A stretch of 64,000 nt of DNA from Eukaryota sp. TZLM1-RC. Lineage: Eukaryota; Metamonada: BaSk clade. This document shows positions 21,412-31,969 of this stretch, one piece after another; positions within the stretch are counted from its first letter, which is position 1, and the number at the start of each line of letters is the position of its first letter. The DNA lies in assembly GCA_040285825.1 (NCBI GenBank), contig JAUPSS010000004.1, positions 310,001 through 374,000 on the forward strand. The letters are read 5' to 3'. The notes under the pieces were generated by a model that saw only the letters and a list, made by a program, of their open reading frames with translations, did no database searches and was not told the origin of the DNA. Position numbers and translations under genes: made by a program.

Positions 21412-22380
21412 TCATTGTTTCAATAATTCAGCTGAAACAACTCTAGGGCTGGGAGGAGGGGTGCGATTAACAGGAGTAAACGAACGCACTCTCATAAAAG
21501 ACAAACTTCCCTTCAAAGGCCTATCCAAATGTTGACCTTTTACCGCTGAAATGGGTCGTTGGTTCTCAATAGCTCTGGTCAAGGAGATTCTTGACGACCT
21601 TCTCCCAGTGAACAAATTATTACTGGATCCTGATCTACCAAAGCTGGTATTGCTACATCTTATTGGACAACTACCCATAACTTCCAATGGTTCTTCTCTG
21701 CTGCCAGACCGCTTAAACTCTTTCACTGAGTGTGATGATACCGGAGGAGAAGAGACAGGAGATGATCGCAGAGCAGGTGGTGGTGGATAAGGGGAGGGGG
21801 ATTTGGAAATAGGCGACACGGTCATAGATGGCGATTTTGGGGGTGAAGATGTAGGGAAAGTACTGGGAAGGGGTGCTTGCCGGGGTACTTTGGACACCTT
21901 TACAGAGGGCTTTCTAGGTGCCTCAGGAAGCAAAGCAGCATAGTCAGAAGGGAGAGAAGTGGAATGGAGAACGAGAGAAGGTTGAGAAGGAGGTGATCGA
22001 CATGGGTTAGGGTTAGTGCTAGGGTTGGGAATGGATTCAATGATGGACAAACCCAGAGGAGAGGTCGGTGGACTACAAGAGGTAATAATTAAAGATTTAT
22101 TAGCCCTTAATGTCTTGTTTCGTGGAGTTGAAGTTGGAACACGTAGTGGGGAACTAGTAGGGCGTGTCCTAGATGAAGAGTTGCCACGAGAGGAGAGAGG
22201 TATGCATTGAAGTGAAGGGTTGACCCCATATACATCACTCAATATGTGTGAATCAGGGTCTATTGAAAGTTTACAAGTCTTGGATCGTCTTCTATGTACA
22301 GGACAAATAACTGTTCGTTTGTAGTTGTCAAGTCTTAATGTAGAATCTTCTTCAACAATCACGTCAATGGAATGAGCCAT
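21412..22380 (-). CDS. Ser/Pro-rich disordered protein
   Basis: 322 residues from the ATG at 22380 (MAHSIDVIVEEDST). The N-terminal 40 residues look ordered and contain VICPVHRRRSKTCKL. The rest is rich in Ser, Pro, Thr and Arg, with many SP and TP sites and basic patches, as in cytoskeletal or kinase-regulated scaffold proteins. I do not recognise a family. A stretch near 22010 reads CTAGCACTAACCCTAACCC, similar to this genome's branch sequences, so a short intron could be hidden in the frame. It is tail-to-tail with transaldolase, 238 bp between stops. Confidence 0.55.
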   Translation of the reverse strand: MAHSIDVIVEEDSTLRLDNYKRTVICPVHRRRSKTCKLSIDPDSHILSDVYGVNPSLQCIPLSSRGNSSSRTRPTSSPLRVPTSTPRNKTLRANKSLIITSCSPPTSPLGLSIIESIPNPSTNPNPCRSPPSQPSLVLHSTSLPSDYAALLPEAPRKPSVKVSKVPRQAPLPSTFPTSSPPKSPSMTVSPISKSPSPYPPPPALRSSPVSSPPVSSHSVKEFKRSGSREEPLEVMGSCPIRCSNTSFGRSGSSNNLFTGRRSSRISLTRAIENQRPISAVKGQHLDRPLKGSLSFMRVRSFTPVNRTPPPSPRVVSAELLKQ

Positions 22381-22789
22381 CCGAAGAAGGGATAGCGATG
22401 GTGAACAAGGGTTCACAAGGGGGAAGCTGGCTTACTTATAATGGACTGTGCTAAGATGTGGAGTCGATGGATGTGGAGTCGATATACTGTGAATTTCACT
22501 TGTCAAGCATTCCCCTGTGAAATTCACTCCTGTTTTCATCTTTCTCAATGTCTACTCACAGGCTGTAAGAGACATGTAGCATCATTTGACAAAGACAATC
22601 ATGATCTTCATCAATGGGCTACCTCACTTAAATACACCTACTGCTTTCACAGAACAAAGCCTCGCGACTTGATGTATCTAAGTGCATCTACCAAATGCTA
22701 CTAAGCTATTTGTAGATCGCTCTCAAAAGATTTTCAAAAAAAAATTAAAAAAATAATAATAAACTCAAAAAAAAATTTTTAAAGGATTT
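22381..22789. other. Intergenic, no gene seen
   Basis: It contains GTGGAGTCGATGGATGTGGAG, a tandem 12-bp duplication near 22460, and an A/T-rich tail next to the family A element. An 87-codon plus-strand frame has no recognisable content. Confidence 0.45.
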
Positions 22790-24262
22790 TTTTTATTAAT
22801 TTTAATTTTATTCAAAACCTATAAATCAACATCTAAAAAATCCATCTCTCCCAGAACAAAAACACTAGATGCAACTCTCTCATAGTGAGATCCAAGAGAA
22901 AGCAAAGCATCAGAAACCATCTTCAACATCCCCTTAAAAATAGAAAACACAATTCTATTTTGCCAAAACAATCTGTTAAAATTTCTGCCAGTTCTTCTCT
23001 TTACAATCATTTCAAAATCATCTAAAAAACGTAAAGCAGTTGGTGCAAGTGAACCAAAAAGGGAAAATACAAATGGATACAAATTGTATTTTGCATGCTG
23101 TAGGCTGGCCAATTTGGACAAAGGTTCATTGTATTTTTTGAATTTAAAATTTTCAGCATTTGAAAGGGGATTATGAACTTCAGAATTAACTAGCCTTTCA
23201 TTTGAGGCATTACAAGGATCAACAGACATTACATCCAATAAAATAAAACTTCCATCTAATCCAGGTAATATAACATCACCTCTATTATTCTTATGAAAAT
23301 CATCTTCAGCATCAAACAGATTTGACAACAGAGGTTCCAAGAAGGATTCAATTCTATGAGATTTACACATACAATATAACTGGTCTCTTACAGCATTTTG
23401 AACCTTGCTTCTAAAAGTAATAAAATGTTTACAATTTAACAAATGAGTAATTGTAATTTCTCGAGAACATTTACAAATTAAATTATGTGGTAAATTATCA
23501 GGCCAAATAAAGGAACGAAATCTCATATTCAGAGTCCAAGCAGAATCGAATAAGAGAGTACCATAAACTTGTGGAATTGTTGTTACTAAGGCAGAAGAAG
23601 TACTGTCACACATATCTTGTAAAAGATTTGCAAAAGCGGGATTCTTTTTCTTGGCCAAGCCAAGTCTAACATCAAAATCCAAGCTTTCAAAAATCTTTGA
23701 CAATTTTTGTTGAAGCTTTATACAGCAAAACTGTAAATTAAAAAGAGATCGGTTTGGAATTTTTTGAATTGATTGAGGAAAACATTTGGTCCAAATTTGT
23801 GGCGGCAATTTTTCAAGTTCACAAGATAACTCATACAAATACGGACTGCAATTGGGAACTAACAGATGAGAATCATCAGGAAATCTATGAGAAAATTCAT
23901 AAATTCAATTTTTGCCACCACCCAAGAATGCTGATTGACACAAAATTGAAGATTTAGTAAATCCAATACCACCCAAATTTGCTGAAGAAAATAAATGGCT
24001 TTTCAACATTCCTGGTTCTACATCCAATAAATCAGCAAAAAATTCTGTTCTCAATGAATTAAAAGAACGACAAAAATCTAATGCTATGGAAGGAGCACAA
24101 GATCTCAAAATGTGGGTTATTCTCCCAGTGTAGCAAATTTTAAGCATGAAAAATTTAATATGTTTTTCTATATCTAAAGAAGAAATTGAATCAAGTCTCA
24201 AACTCAATATAGAATAAAAGTTTTTCCAAAGTTTTTGTTTCTGAATGCTCAGGTTTCCCATT
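22790..24262 (-). mobile_element. Family A non-LTR retroelement, 5'-truncated
   Basis: Two reverse-strand frames, 23905-24261 and 22819-23838, cover the end of the reverse transcriptase (DIEKHIKFFMLKICYTGRIT, FLGGGKN), the zinc finger CKCSREITITHLLNC and the endonuclease-like region (RGDVILPGLDGSFILLDV, then FKKYNEPLSKLA). The R-x-D...LLD...KY spacing resembles the PD-(D/E)xK endonuclease of R2/R4-type elements. One frameshift separates the frames, near 23880. The copy ends at its 5' side at 24262, directly against the Fanzor-like pseudogene. Confidence 0.82.
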
Positions 24263-24269
24263 CATTTCC

Positions 24270-24941
24270 TCAACAGAGCATCTGGGCAAATGTATCTTTC
24301 CGGCCACAATTCTTAATTTGAATATTTTTTGCAGCGTAAATATCTCTGCCATATACTATTTGACACTCAGTACAAATACGCATCTGCCATGAGCCTGCTT
24401 GAATATTCTCGGCCATGCAACAACTTGACAGTTTGCTTGTATTAAATTCACTGGTTGACAAGTGCTTCGCGTCCTTTTGAAAACACAACCATTTTCTGAA
24501 AGCCCTTGCTGATCCATATCGATTGACTTTTCGGCAAGCAGAACAGGAATTGGCAGAACCCACAGCAAGCTAGAGTTTTTCAGGATGTCCAGCCAGCCTT
24601 TGAAATTTGTTGTGACTCCTTCTGAACCGTCTCTCTGTTCGTCTGCGGTTATCAAATTTAATTATTTTCCATTTTTGGCGATTACTTTCCAAATACACTT
24701 TCTTCCTGACCAAATTCCAATGGTTCAAATATTGGTTGAAATTTTGAACGGAATATTGGTTGGGAGAGTGTTTATCGGGTGAAGGATTTGTCATGTATCT
24801 CCTGCCAGTTGGACACGGAATAACTCCACATTGATTATTATTTAAGAAGTAACCACATAATCTAGATTGGCCTAGATAAACGCCAATAAGACGCGCTTCA
24901 GGTAAGATTTCGACTTGCTGTTTGCATCTTCGACGGGGCAT
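24270..24941 (-). pseudogene. Fanzor/TnpB-like RNA-guided nuclease relic
   Basis: The distal frame (24270-24563) ends with the RuvC-II/zinc-ribbon/RuvC-III signature of TnpB and Fanzor proteins: SEFNTSKLSSCC, then RICTECQIVYGRDIYAAKNI, that is E-x-N-T-S-K-x-C-x-C, C-x2-C and R-D-x-x-A-A-x-N-I. The acidic residues of RuvC-II (E) and RuvC-III (D) are present. A second frame (24570-24941) upstream on the same strand carries a candidate RuvC-I strand, LIGVYLGQSRLCGYF, in which the expected Asp is Tyr, followed by an Arg-rich helix typical of the region after RuvC-I. The frames are separated by a frameshift and a stop, so the gene is dead. Sequence to about 25200 (24942-25200) may include more of the N terminus in a third frame. 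It sits between the truncated ends of two oppositely oriented family A elements. Confidence 0.72.
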
Positions 24942-25204
24942 TTTTTAGTGCCCTTAGACGACTGTGTTTCTCTGGTTTTGCTGGTATCAGGGTCACTTTT
25001 CATTTCTTTCTTCAATCTTGATGATCCTTCAATAAGTGGAAATTGTGTCACATATTGGAAAACATGTGAAAGAACCTCAAGAAATTTAGAACCTTTATGA
25101 GAAGCTAAAAGTATTATTCTAAATTTCTTCCAGCAATGCATATGAGAAAAGAAAGACAGTAAGTACTGTGAAATTTCGGGATTAAAGAGAAAAAGCTCAC
25201 CAAT

Positions 25205-26050
25205 TTTCTTTGAAGAATCCCGCTTTTGCAAATCTTTTACAAAATATGTGTGATAGTACTTCTTCTGCCTTAGTAACAACAATTCCTCAAGTTTATGGTA
25301 CTCTCTTAACTGATTCTGCTTGGACTTTGAATATGAGATTTCGTTCCTTTATTTGGCCTGATAATTTACCACATAATTTAATTTGTAAATGTTCTCGAAA
25401 AATTACAATTACTCATTTGTTAAATTGTAAACATTTAATTACTTTTAGAAGCAAGGTTCACGATGCTGTAAGAGACCATTTATATTGTATGTGTAAGTCT
25501 CATAGAATTGAATCCATTTTGGAACCTCTGTTGTCAAATCTGTTTGATACTGAAGATGATTTTTATAAGAATAATAAAGGTGATGTCATATTACCTGGAT
25601 TAGATGGAACCTTCATTTTATTGGATCTAATGTCTGTTGATCCTTGTAATGCCTCAAATGAAAGGCTTGTTAATTTTGAAATTCATAATCCTCTTTCAAA
25701 TGCTGAAAATTTCAAAATCAAAAAATACAATGAACCTTTGTCCAAATTGTCCAGTCAACAGCATGCAAAATACAATTTGTACCATTTGTATTTTCTCTTT
25801 TTGTTTCACTTGCTCCAACGGCTATACGTTTTTTAGCAGATTTTGAAAAGATTGTAAAGAGAAGAACTAACAGAAATTTCAACAGATTGTTTTGGCAAAA
25901 TAGAATTGTGTTTTCTATTTTGAAGGGGATGTTGAAGATGGTTTCTGATGCTTTGCTTTCTCTTCGATTTCACTATGAGAAAGTTGCATCTAGTGTTTTT
26001 GTTTTGGGAGAGATGGACTATTTAGATGTTGATTTATAGGTTCTGAATAA
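25205..26050 (+). mobile_element. Family A non-LTR retroelement, 5'-truncated
   Basis: Plus-strand frame 25210-25836 reads from NPAFANLLQNMCDSTSSAL through the finger CKCSRKITITHLLNC to the endonuclease region KGDVILPGLDGTFILLDL. A frameshift near 25795 moves the last part (NRIVFSIL-KGMLKMVSDA) to another frame. It is the mirror image of the copy at 22.8-24.3 kb and the two closely resemble each other. Confidence 0.82.
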
Positions 26051-26151
26051 AAAAAATTAAAGAAATTTTCCTTAGAAGAAAAGGTGATTTTATCATGTGA
26101 AGACAGAAGAGACGCAGTGGCAGGAAATTTTTGAAGGAGATTCAAGAAAAA

Positions 26152-26838
26152 CTAACATGTATTTAATAAAAAGAATCTTTCTCTTGAATTATTCAGATTG
26201 AAATTGATGTAGTGTTCGAGAACAGAATCAACAACTACTTTTTCGGGCTGGGCTAAGGGTTCATCTGGTGAAAGAGAGAGAAGATAATTGGCACAGACAT
26301 TCGTTTTATCTAGAGCTCTACAATGAGCACGAATACATTTTTTTGTCCAGGATTGACAAACTTTAGGTAGACTTGTCTTCACGTTAGACGACAATTGACA
26401 AGCCCGACAAGCAAGGTAAGGAGAAAGCCCTTTTCTATTGATAAAAATACAATTCTGAGACTGCAGCCAATCATTGAGAAAAAGATTGAATGAATTTCTA
26501 TAAGGCACTAAAGAATTTTCCCATGAAGAAACAAGCCCTGTCTTGTGGGCATTCAGGAAGAAATCCACTGTAAAAAATATGGAGTAATTACTGTTGGCTT
26601 TTAGAGGTGGATGGCTTTGGAAAAGAACCAGTGGTGATGACGGTTATAAACAGATACCATACATTTTGTTCCATCAAAGCTCTAGATGCCAACAAAATAT
26701 TTAAAAGAAAAGATTGAAGCAATAAAGATGCTTCATAACAAATCTCAGTGACCAAAGGAAAGTCAGTCCGAATTTGTTGCACCGCTGCAGGGGCCAGCAG
26801 CGAATTAAGTGCACAAGACCGAGTGAATACATGTGACA
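26152..26838 (-). CDS. Possible split gene of unknown function
   Basis: Two reverse-strand open frames, 26588-26838 and 26152-26568, are separated by a stretch ending in a pyrimidine-rich TTTTTTACAG that looks like a splice acceptor. A GTATGG donor-like sequence lies near 26680. I could not fix one donor that joins the frames cleanly, and no ATG opens the upstream frame. The downstream frame (138 codons) has a CRACQL...CQSW...CIRAHC pattern of cysteines and a polar tail. No family recognised. It may be a real multi-exon gene with an unseen first exon, or a decayed one. Confidence 0.35.
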
Positions 26839-26839
26839 C

Positions 26840-27684
26840 AGAGTGGGTGACTGTTATGTAGTGAGAATAAACAGCTCATCTTTCAAATTTTACACTTGTC
26901 ACCCCATTTTCGACTTCTTGTTGCCTGTTTTGGGAGGTTTTTAACCCTCAACTTGGTTTCGGGAGGTTTTCACTATTCCCAAACTTTCCCCTCACTTCAT
27001 AAACTGGGTTCTTATTTCCCTCACTTACCTTCTGTTCCGAGCTTTAGGACTCCCCGTGTACTCTCGCTACCGTCCCTTCTATTCATCTTTGATAACAATT
27101 GTTTACTAATAGTGTACTGATTAACTCCACACCTTCTACTTGTACAGAATTTTTTATATTTCACTTTGATAAGAGAATGACATTTCTCTAATCCACAGTA
27201 CATTCCACAGCTTGCCGTGGTTGCTAAAGTTACAGCGAAGGTCGTTTTACATTATTGATAACAGTTGCAAGCAGCTTTCTTTCACAAACATGGTGGACTT
27301 AATCTATTCACCCATCAATTTTTCAGTCTCGGGGAACTGTCTAAAAAGGCTTATTTGACACCAAGACTACTAGTTGCTGTCGATACTCTTTTTTTCGGAT
27401 TGAATAACCTGATGTTCTTCTCCTCGCCAGAAGAGAGTACCATCTTCATGTGATCCACCATTGGAAGAGGTCTACTTCATCTTAGGGCCATTAAACAATG
27501 TTATGTGATTTAATCCTCAAATTTATCCGCATGTTCCATTTGGTTGATTCATTTCTTCAAAGGAGGTAACTACTGTTGTCAATTTTTCATATATAAATGC
27601 TACGTATGGCTAAATAGGTATTTAACAAAAAGGGTGATTGATGATTCATTTCTGCAAATTGAAGTTCAAAAATGACAATCCTCT
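26840..27684. other. Intergenic, no gene seen
   Basis: Mixed composition with several frames of 60-75 codons on both strands. None shows domain content, and no similarity to the retroelement families was noticed. Confidence 0.4.
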
Positions 27685-28127
27685 TTGACAATTCACATTT
27701 CCATTTTTGTCAAACAAATTTCGAAGACTAAATTTATCAATTATTTTATTGCTATTTCAGTTGAATTAGAACGATGGTCTGTGATGGGATCTTTTTCAGC
27801 GTCCTTTGGAATCACAAAAATCTTGGAGTTGGCGATTATATTTGCTAAAACCAACTTGGACGATAACCAAAAACTCTTAGCTTATATTTCTGCAATGAAG
27901 TTAAGTTTTAAGAAAATTTAATTCATGCCGGATTTTTTGCCCAAAAACTTTTTGATATGGGTTATGTAAAAGCTAATCAAGTTTTAAATAAACTTTCACA
28001 ACGAGCTTCCCTACAACCTCTATTAAATGCTCATGATTTAAGAATTCTTCCAAGGGACCGATTTGTTCTATCAGATTCAGATTTGTTAAAGGTTTTGTCT
28101 AGTGGTTTTTTTGTCAATCTTAAATAA
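27685..28127 (+). pseudogene. Broken coding remnant of unknown family
   Basis: Two plus-strand frames look continuous in sense but are separated by a stop and frameshift near 27922. The first ends with FAKTNLDDNQKLLAYISAM; the second (to 28127) includes GFFAQKLFDMGYVKANQVL and RILPRDRFVLSDSDLLKVL. Residue choice looks protein-like, but I recognise no family. It lies just upstream of a family D retroelement and may be its upstream coding part or an unrelated dead gene. Confidence 0.35.
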
Positions 28128-28384
28128 ATTAACTGGGTAAATGTATTTTAAATGTATGTAAATGTATCACACAAATGTTGACTCTTTCAGTTGGTCCAAC
28201 CTGTATGTAGATAATCTACTTACAAGAATTAGAATGGACTTTAAGATTTCAAAGGTCGAAGGAAACTCAATAGGTCAGAAACACAAAAAAGGGATTAGGT
28301 GGGGATTAGGCATATAAGGAAAAGAAAAGGGATTAGTATTCAACCTAAAATTCATCCACAATAAATCTGTCTAAATCTCAACCC

Positions 28385-29265
28385 AAGTTGTCTCATTTGT
28401 CAAATTCCAAATATTTATGGTTTATTGTTAAGTGACAATCATTGGACAACTGCCTTAAGGATGAGGTGTTTTCTGTGGCCATGCAGTGTGCCAAATGATT
28501 TGATTTGTCGTTGTGGTCAGCTGATTACTTTGAATCATTTATTTAATTGCAAATTTAACATAACATATCGCTCAGTTGTCCGTGATACTGTCAGAGACAA
28601 ACTGTATGCCATGTGTAAAAGCCACCATATTGAAGCTTTTGTTGAACCACTTGTGCGTAAATTGTCATCTGAATATGAAGATGATAATACTTTCGGGAAA
28701 CGCCGTGCTGATCTAATTACTCCTGCTCCTGGGTCTGATGGTGTGATCAAAGTTCTTGTTGTTGTCACTGTTGATGTTTGTAAAGAATCAGCAATTGATT
28801 TTGCTAAAAAAAGATGAAACTCTACTTTGCTTTGCTGAAAAGGGGTAAAAGCAAAAGGCACAAAGAGCCTTTATCTCAGCTTGGTCGTGTTGAGCATGTA
28901 AATTACCAGCTGGTTCCATTTGTTGCTCTGTTTATACAGAATTTATAGAGTGTACACGAAGAAAAGTAGCTGCATCGATACGGGTGTTGTTATCAGTGTT
29001 TCCAACATTTTATTCTATGTTAAGAGAGTAGAAAGCATTTTCCATTGCAGAGAAGCTGTTGTTTATATTAAGGTCGCAGTCGATGTGTATTGATGAAATG
29101 ATGATGGTTCTCAACAAGTTAAATCTTTTCATGTCATTGTGTTTGAAGCCTGACGTGCAATTTCTCAACGGTTCAGACTTCTTTGAATTATTAATTATTT
29201 CTGATAAGATTACAACTAATCACACTGAGCCTATAGCTGTGCAAGTAGCACAATAAAATCAACGT
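28385..29265 (+). mobile_element. Family D non-LTR retroelement, 5'-truncated
   Basis: A plus-strand frame (28425-28817) has the typical order: RMRCFLWPCSVPNDLICRCG, a CxC...HxxxxC finger (CRCGQLITLNHLFNC), VRDKLYAMCKSHHIEAFVEP, then RRADLITPAPGSDGVIKVLVV, a divergent endonuclease core. The frame shifts near 28815 and continues in pieces to a stop at 29256. It is clearly distinct from families A-C at the protein level; a second decayed copy is at 62.0-62.6 kb. Confidence 0.75.
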
Positions 29266-29340
29266 TTGTGAAAATACAACTTTTTATTAGCAAAAGGTGA
29301 ACTTCATCAAACATCCAACATTCTGGAATCATCATAGATT

Positions 29341-30477
29341 ATGGGAGGTCTTGTTGCACTTGTCAATGCTTCAAACATCCCTGAAGACGTTCTCAAGCAC
29401 ATTCACTCCAACATTCTTGTGAACCTCCTTTCTTCTCCCAACTCTTTCTCACTATCCGTCGACTCTGACTGTGCTCTCGTCATTCAAGCCATGGACTTCC
29501 TTCACTCCAACTCTGTCTCCTGTTTTGTTCTAGTCTCATCCAGTACAGATCTCTCCCCTCTTGTTATAAGGCTTAAACAATCTGAGAAAAGAGTCATTGG
29601 AGTAGGTTCAACAGACTGTGTGGATAGTTACTCAAATTCCTGTGATCGTTTTATTTATTTTTCAAATACTGCCAGCATATTACCAAGCTCACCCACAATA
29701 ATAACTGACTTAATTAAAAAAGACAATATTTATTCAAAACTTTGCCAGAATATTGTGCTTTTATCTCCTGTTTCTTTTAAAAATGAGCTCATTAAACTTA
29801 ATTTAGGAGAATTGTTTGTTTTTTGTGCTGATCGAATTTCAGAACTGAACCAGCTTTCAATTGAAGAATTTTCTGAATACTTGATACGTTATAAGTTCAC
29901 TGTCAATCAATCAAGGAGCAATCAAAATGATTGGACTGTCACAGTCAATCATGGGGTTTTATTTTTGCAGTTTTTATTGATTAAAAACAAATTTCCATTA
30001 ATTGAACCTAAATTATTTTGTAAATTAGTTAAAATTTTAAATCAATTATGCGAAGGTAATTCTGAGTTCAATACATTTGACGAGTTGATTGAGTTGTTAA
30101 CCGAAACCTCTCAATCAGCTTTGATTGATTTGATTGATTGTGGTACTGTCAAGAAATTTGTCAATATTCTGTTTCTTGCTGATCTTTTTGGATTTACAAA
30201 TAACGGAAAAATAATTATTAAATCATTTAAATCACAAAATTCAGAGGATTTATTAATATTTATAGGAACGTTTATTTTGACTTTCATAGTTGAAAACTCT
30301 TCTCTATCATTTGATAGTCTTGATAAGTCAATCAATCAACCTATTCTGAGCTCTTTCCTTTTTGGGAGGGAAGGTGAAAAGTATCTGAAAAGAACAACAG
30401 CTTGTTTGAATCTTTTAGAGCAACAATTACCTTCAGATTTGGTTATGGAAAGATTTCTTAACAATATTGTTGATTAG
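29341..30477 (+). CDS. NYN-domain (PIN-like) protein with degenerate catalytic residues
   Basis: 378 residues in one frame. Residues 1-115 follow the NYN/LabA fold: VALVNASNIP is in the place of the usual ALLIDADNIP, then SDCALVIQAMDFL, then CFVLVSSSTDLSPLVIRL in the place of the SSDSDF strand, then EKRVIGVGS and CDRFIYF. NYN domains are metal-dependent ribonucleases. Here the first Asp pair reads N-x-S-N and the SDSD box reads SSTD, so most acidic ligands seem lost. The middle of a normal NYN domain is also shortened. The C-terminal 230 residues are helical, Leu/Ile-rich and unrecognised. Most likely an RNA-binding NYN relative without nuclease activity. The upstream sequence has no intron I could define. 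Confidence 0.6.
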   Translation: MGGLVALVNASNIPEDVLKHIHSNILVNLLSSPNSFSLSVDSDCALVIQAMDFLHSNSVSCFVLVSSSTDLSPLVIRLKQSEKRVIGVGSTDCVDSYSNSCDRFIYFSNTASILPSSPTIITDLIKKDNIYSKLCQNIVLLSPVSFKNELIKLNLGELFVFCADRISELNQLSIEEFSEYLIRYKFTVNQSRSNQNDWTVTVNHGVLFLQFLLIKNKFPLIEPKLFCKLVKILNQLCEGNSEFNTFDELIELLTETSQSALIDLIDCGTVKKFVNILFLADLFGFTNNGKIIIKSFKSQNSEDLLIFIGTFILTFIVENSSLSFDSLDKSINQPILSSFLFGREGEKYLKRTTACLNLLEQQLPSDLVMERFLNNIVD

Positions 30478-30796
30478 ACGATGTTTTGGCAATTACTTGA
30501 TGTTTTAATTTTGTAGTTGACATTATCCTGTTTTGGTTCGTTTCATCATGACTTTGCAGACAAGACCAAAGTCTCACTCAGTGTCTTTTCTTGATTGATT
30601 TTTGATTGATTTTTGATTAATTTTTGTATTTTTCCTTTTTGTCTCAAAACATGTAATAAAATGTGTAAATTATTGGGTACATAAAATGAAATAATTTACA
30701 AAAATAATTGGAATTACTAATATACAATAAAAAACATTTTCACATTTAAATATAAAGAAATCACAAAAAGTAGAAAAAAAAAGATCTAAATTAATT
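30478..30796. other. Intergenic between convergent genes
   Basis: It contains two tandem TTGATTGATTTT units near 30600 and otherwise A/T-rich sequence holding the 3' ends of the two flanking genes. Confidence 0.5.
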
Positions 30797-31969
30797 TTAA
30801 AGTGGTCTAAATCCAAAAGCACTTCTTCTTGCTGTGCTAGCTTGACCATCGATTCTATAAGAGAAACTGCTATTGAAAGTTTCAGAAGAGTCGACTGGAG
30901 CAGTAGAGCTCATTGTTGGTTTTGAAATATTCGAAATATTCAACTTGTCAAACGAAGATGACATTCTCTTAGGAGTGAATGTCACTGAGCTCGATGGGGA
31001 GTCAAAAGAAAATTTCGATCTACTCTTCTCCTTGTCAACAACTTTGGATGACTCACTGAAATTGTTACCAAAATTTTGACGAATACTACCTTGATCCCCT
31101 CTTTTTGACCTACTTCCCATTCGTGACGTGGCACTAAAATTTGCAGCTCTTTTCAAAGTATTGATATCTTCTGGCAAAGTAGTGTGAGCGTTTTCAACTT
31201 CCTGTTGTTTCACCTCTATTTTTGACCTACTATTCTGTGACCTCAGCGATTCAATATTTTGAATCGACTGCAATGACGTGACATTTTTGACCGATGACGT
31301 CATCACTGGCGGTGTTGACGTTTTATTTAAAACATCATTTCTCACGCTACAGACCATGTTATTAGATGCCCTTTTCTGATCAGCATAGTCAAACTGATTT
31401 TTAATTCTGGAATAATTCTCATACCCTTCATCAGCCGCCTGTCTTAAACTATTCATTGGAGTCAATGGTTTGTTCTGGCTTGTTTTCCGGGAAGAAGGAC
31501 ATCGTGGGGAAGAAGGGACAGAGTAAGAGTCCACAGTGGAAGTCTTGAAGGAAGGGTCTACCGAGAAGGAAGGGGATCTTGGTGTGCTTGGGGGACGAGT
31601 AGGAAGTTTGGGTCTGGCAATGGAGGGTGTTGCTGGCTTAGTTGAAGTAGGAGTGAATTGCTTTGGAGGGGAAGGTCTAGGGACAGATTTTGGAGGCATG
31701 GAAGATGGTGGTGCAGCAACATCTGACTTGGATGTACTGGGTTTGGGGGAATATGAGGACTTTGAAGGTTTCGATTTGGGGCTTGATCCAAAAGAGGGAG
31801 ACTGGACTGTGGGGATGGCAAACGATGCAAGAGATGGTTTAGATGAATGTTGTCTTGAAGGGGGTTTGGTTGTACTGGCAGAAGAAGATGGTCCATGCAA
31901 TGATGTTGGTGTATCAGATGGACGGCTTCTGACCACATGACCATCATCTGAGGACATTGCTTTGGTCAT
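30797..31969 (-). CDS. Ser/Pro/Thr-rich disordered protein
   Basis: 390 residues from the ATG at 31969. Residues 1-160 are almost entirely Ser, Pro, Thr and Lys, with many SP/TP sites (SPSFGSSPKSKPSKSSYSPK). The rest is polar with one possible helix (NSLRQAADEGYENYSRIKN) and a C-terminal SSFSYRIDGQAS...FGFRPL. No family recognised. Composition suggests a phosphorylated microtubule- or scaffold-type protein. It resembles the Ser/Pro-rich protein at 21.4 kb in style but I see no alignable homology. Confidence 0.55.
   Translation of the reverse strand: MTKAMSSDDGHVVRSRPSDTPTSLHGPSSSASTTKPPSRQHSSKPSLASFAIPTVQSPSFGSSPKSKPSKSSYSPKPSTSKSDVAAPPSSMPPKSVPRPSPPKQFTPTSTKPATPSIARPKLPTRPPSTPRSPSFSVDPSFKTSTVDSYSVPSSPRCPSSRKTSQNKPLTPMNSLRQAADEGYENYSRIKNQFDYADQKRASNNMVCSVRNDVLNKTSTPPVMTSSVKNVTSLQSIQNIESLRSQNSRSKIEVKQQEVENAHTTLPEDINTLKRAANFSATSRMGSRSKRGDQGSIRQNFGNNFSESSKVVDKEKSRSKFSFDSPSSSVTFTPKRMSSSFDKLNISNISKPTMSSTAPVDSSETFNSSFSYRIDGQASTARRSAFGFRPL

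Noticed and set aside
24942-25282. Reverse-strand frame as a confident Fanzor N terminus
   Set aside because: It partly overlaps the family A copy and shows no motif specific enough; kept only as a possible extension.
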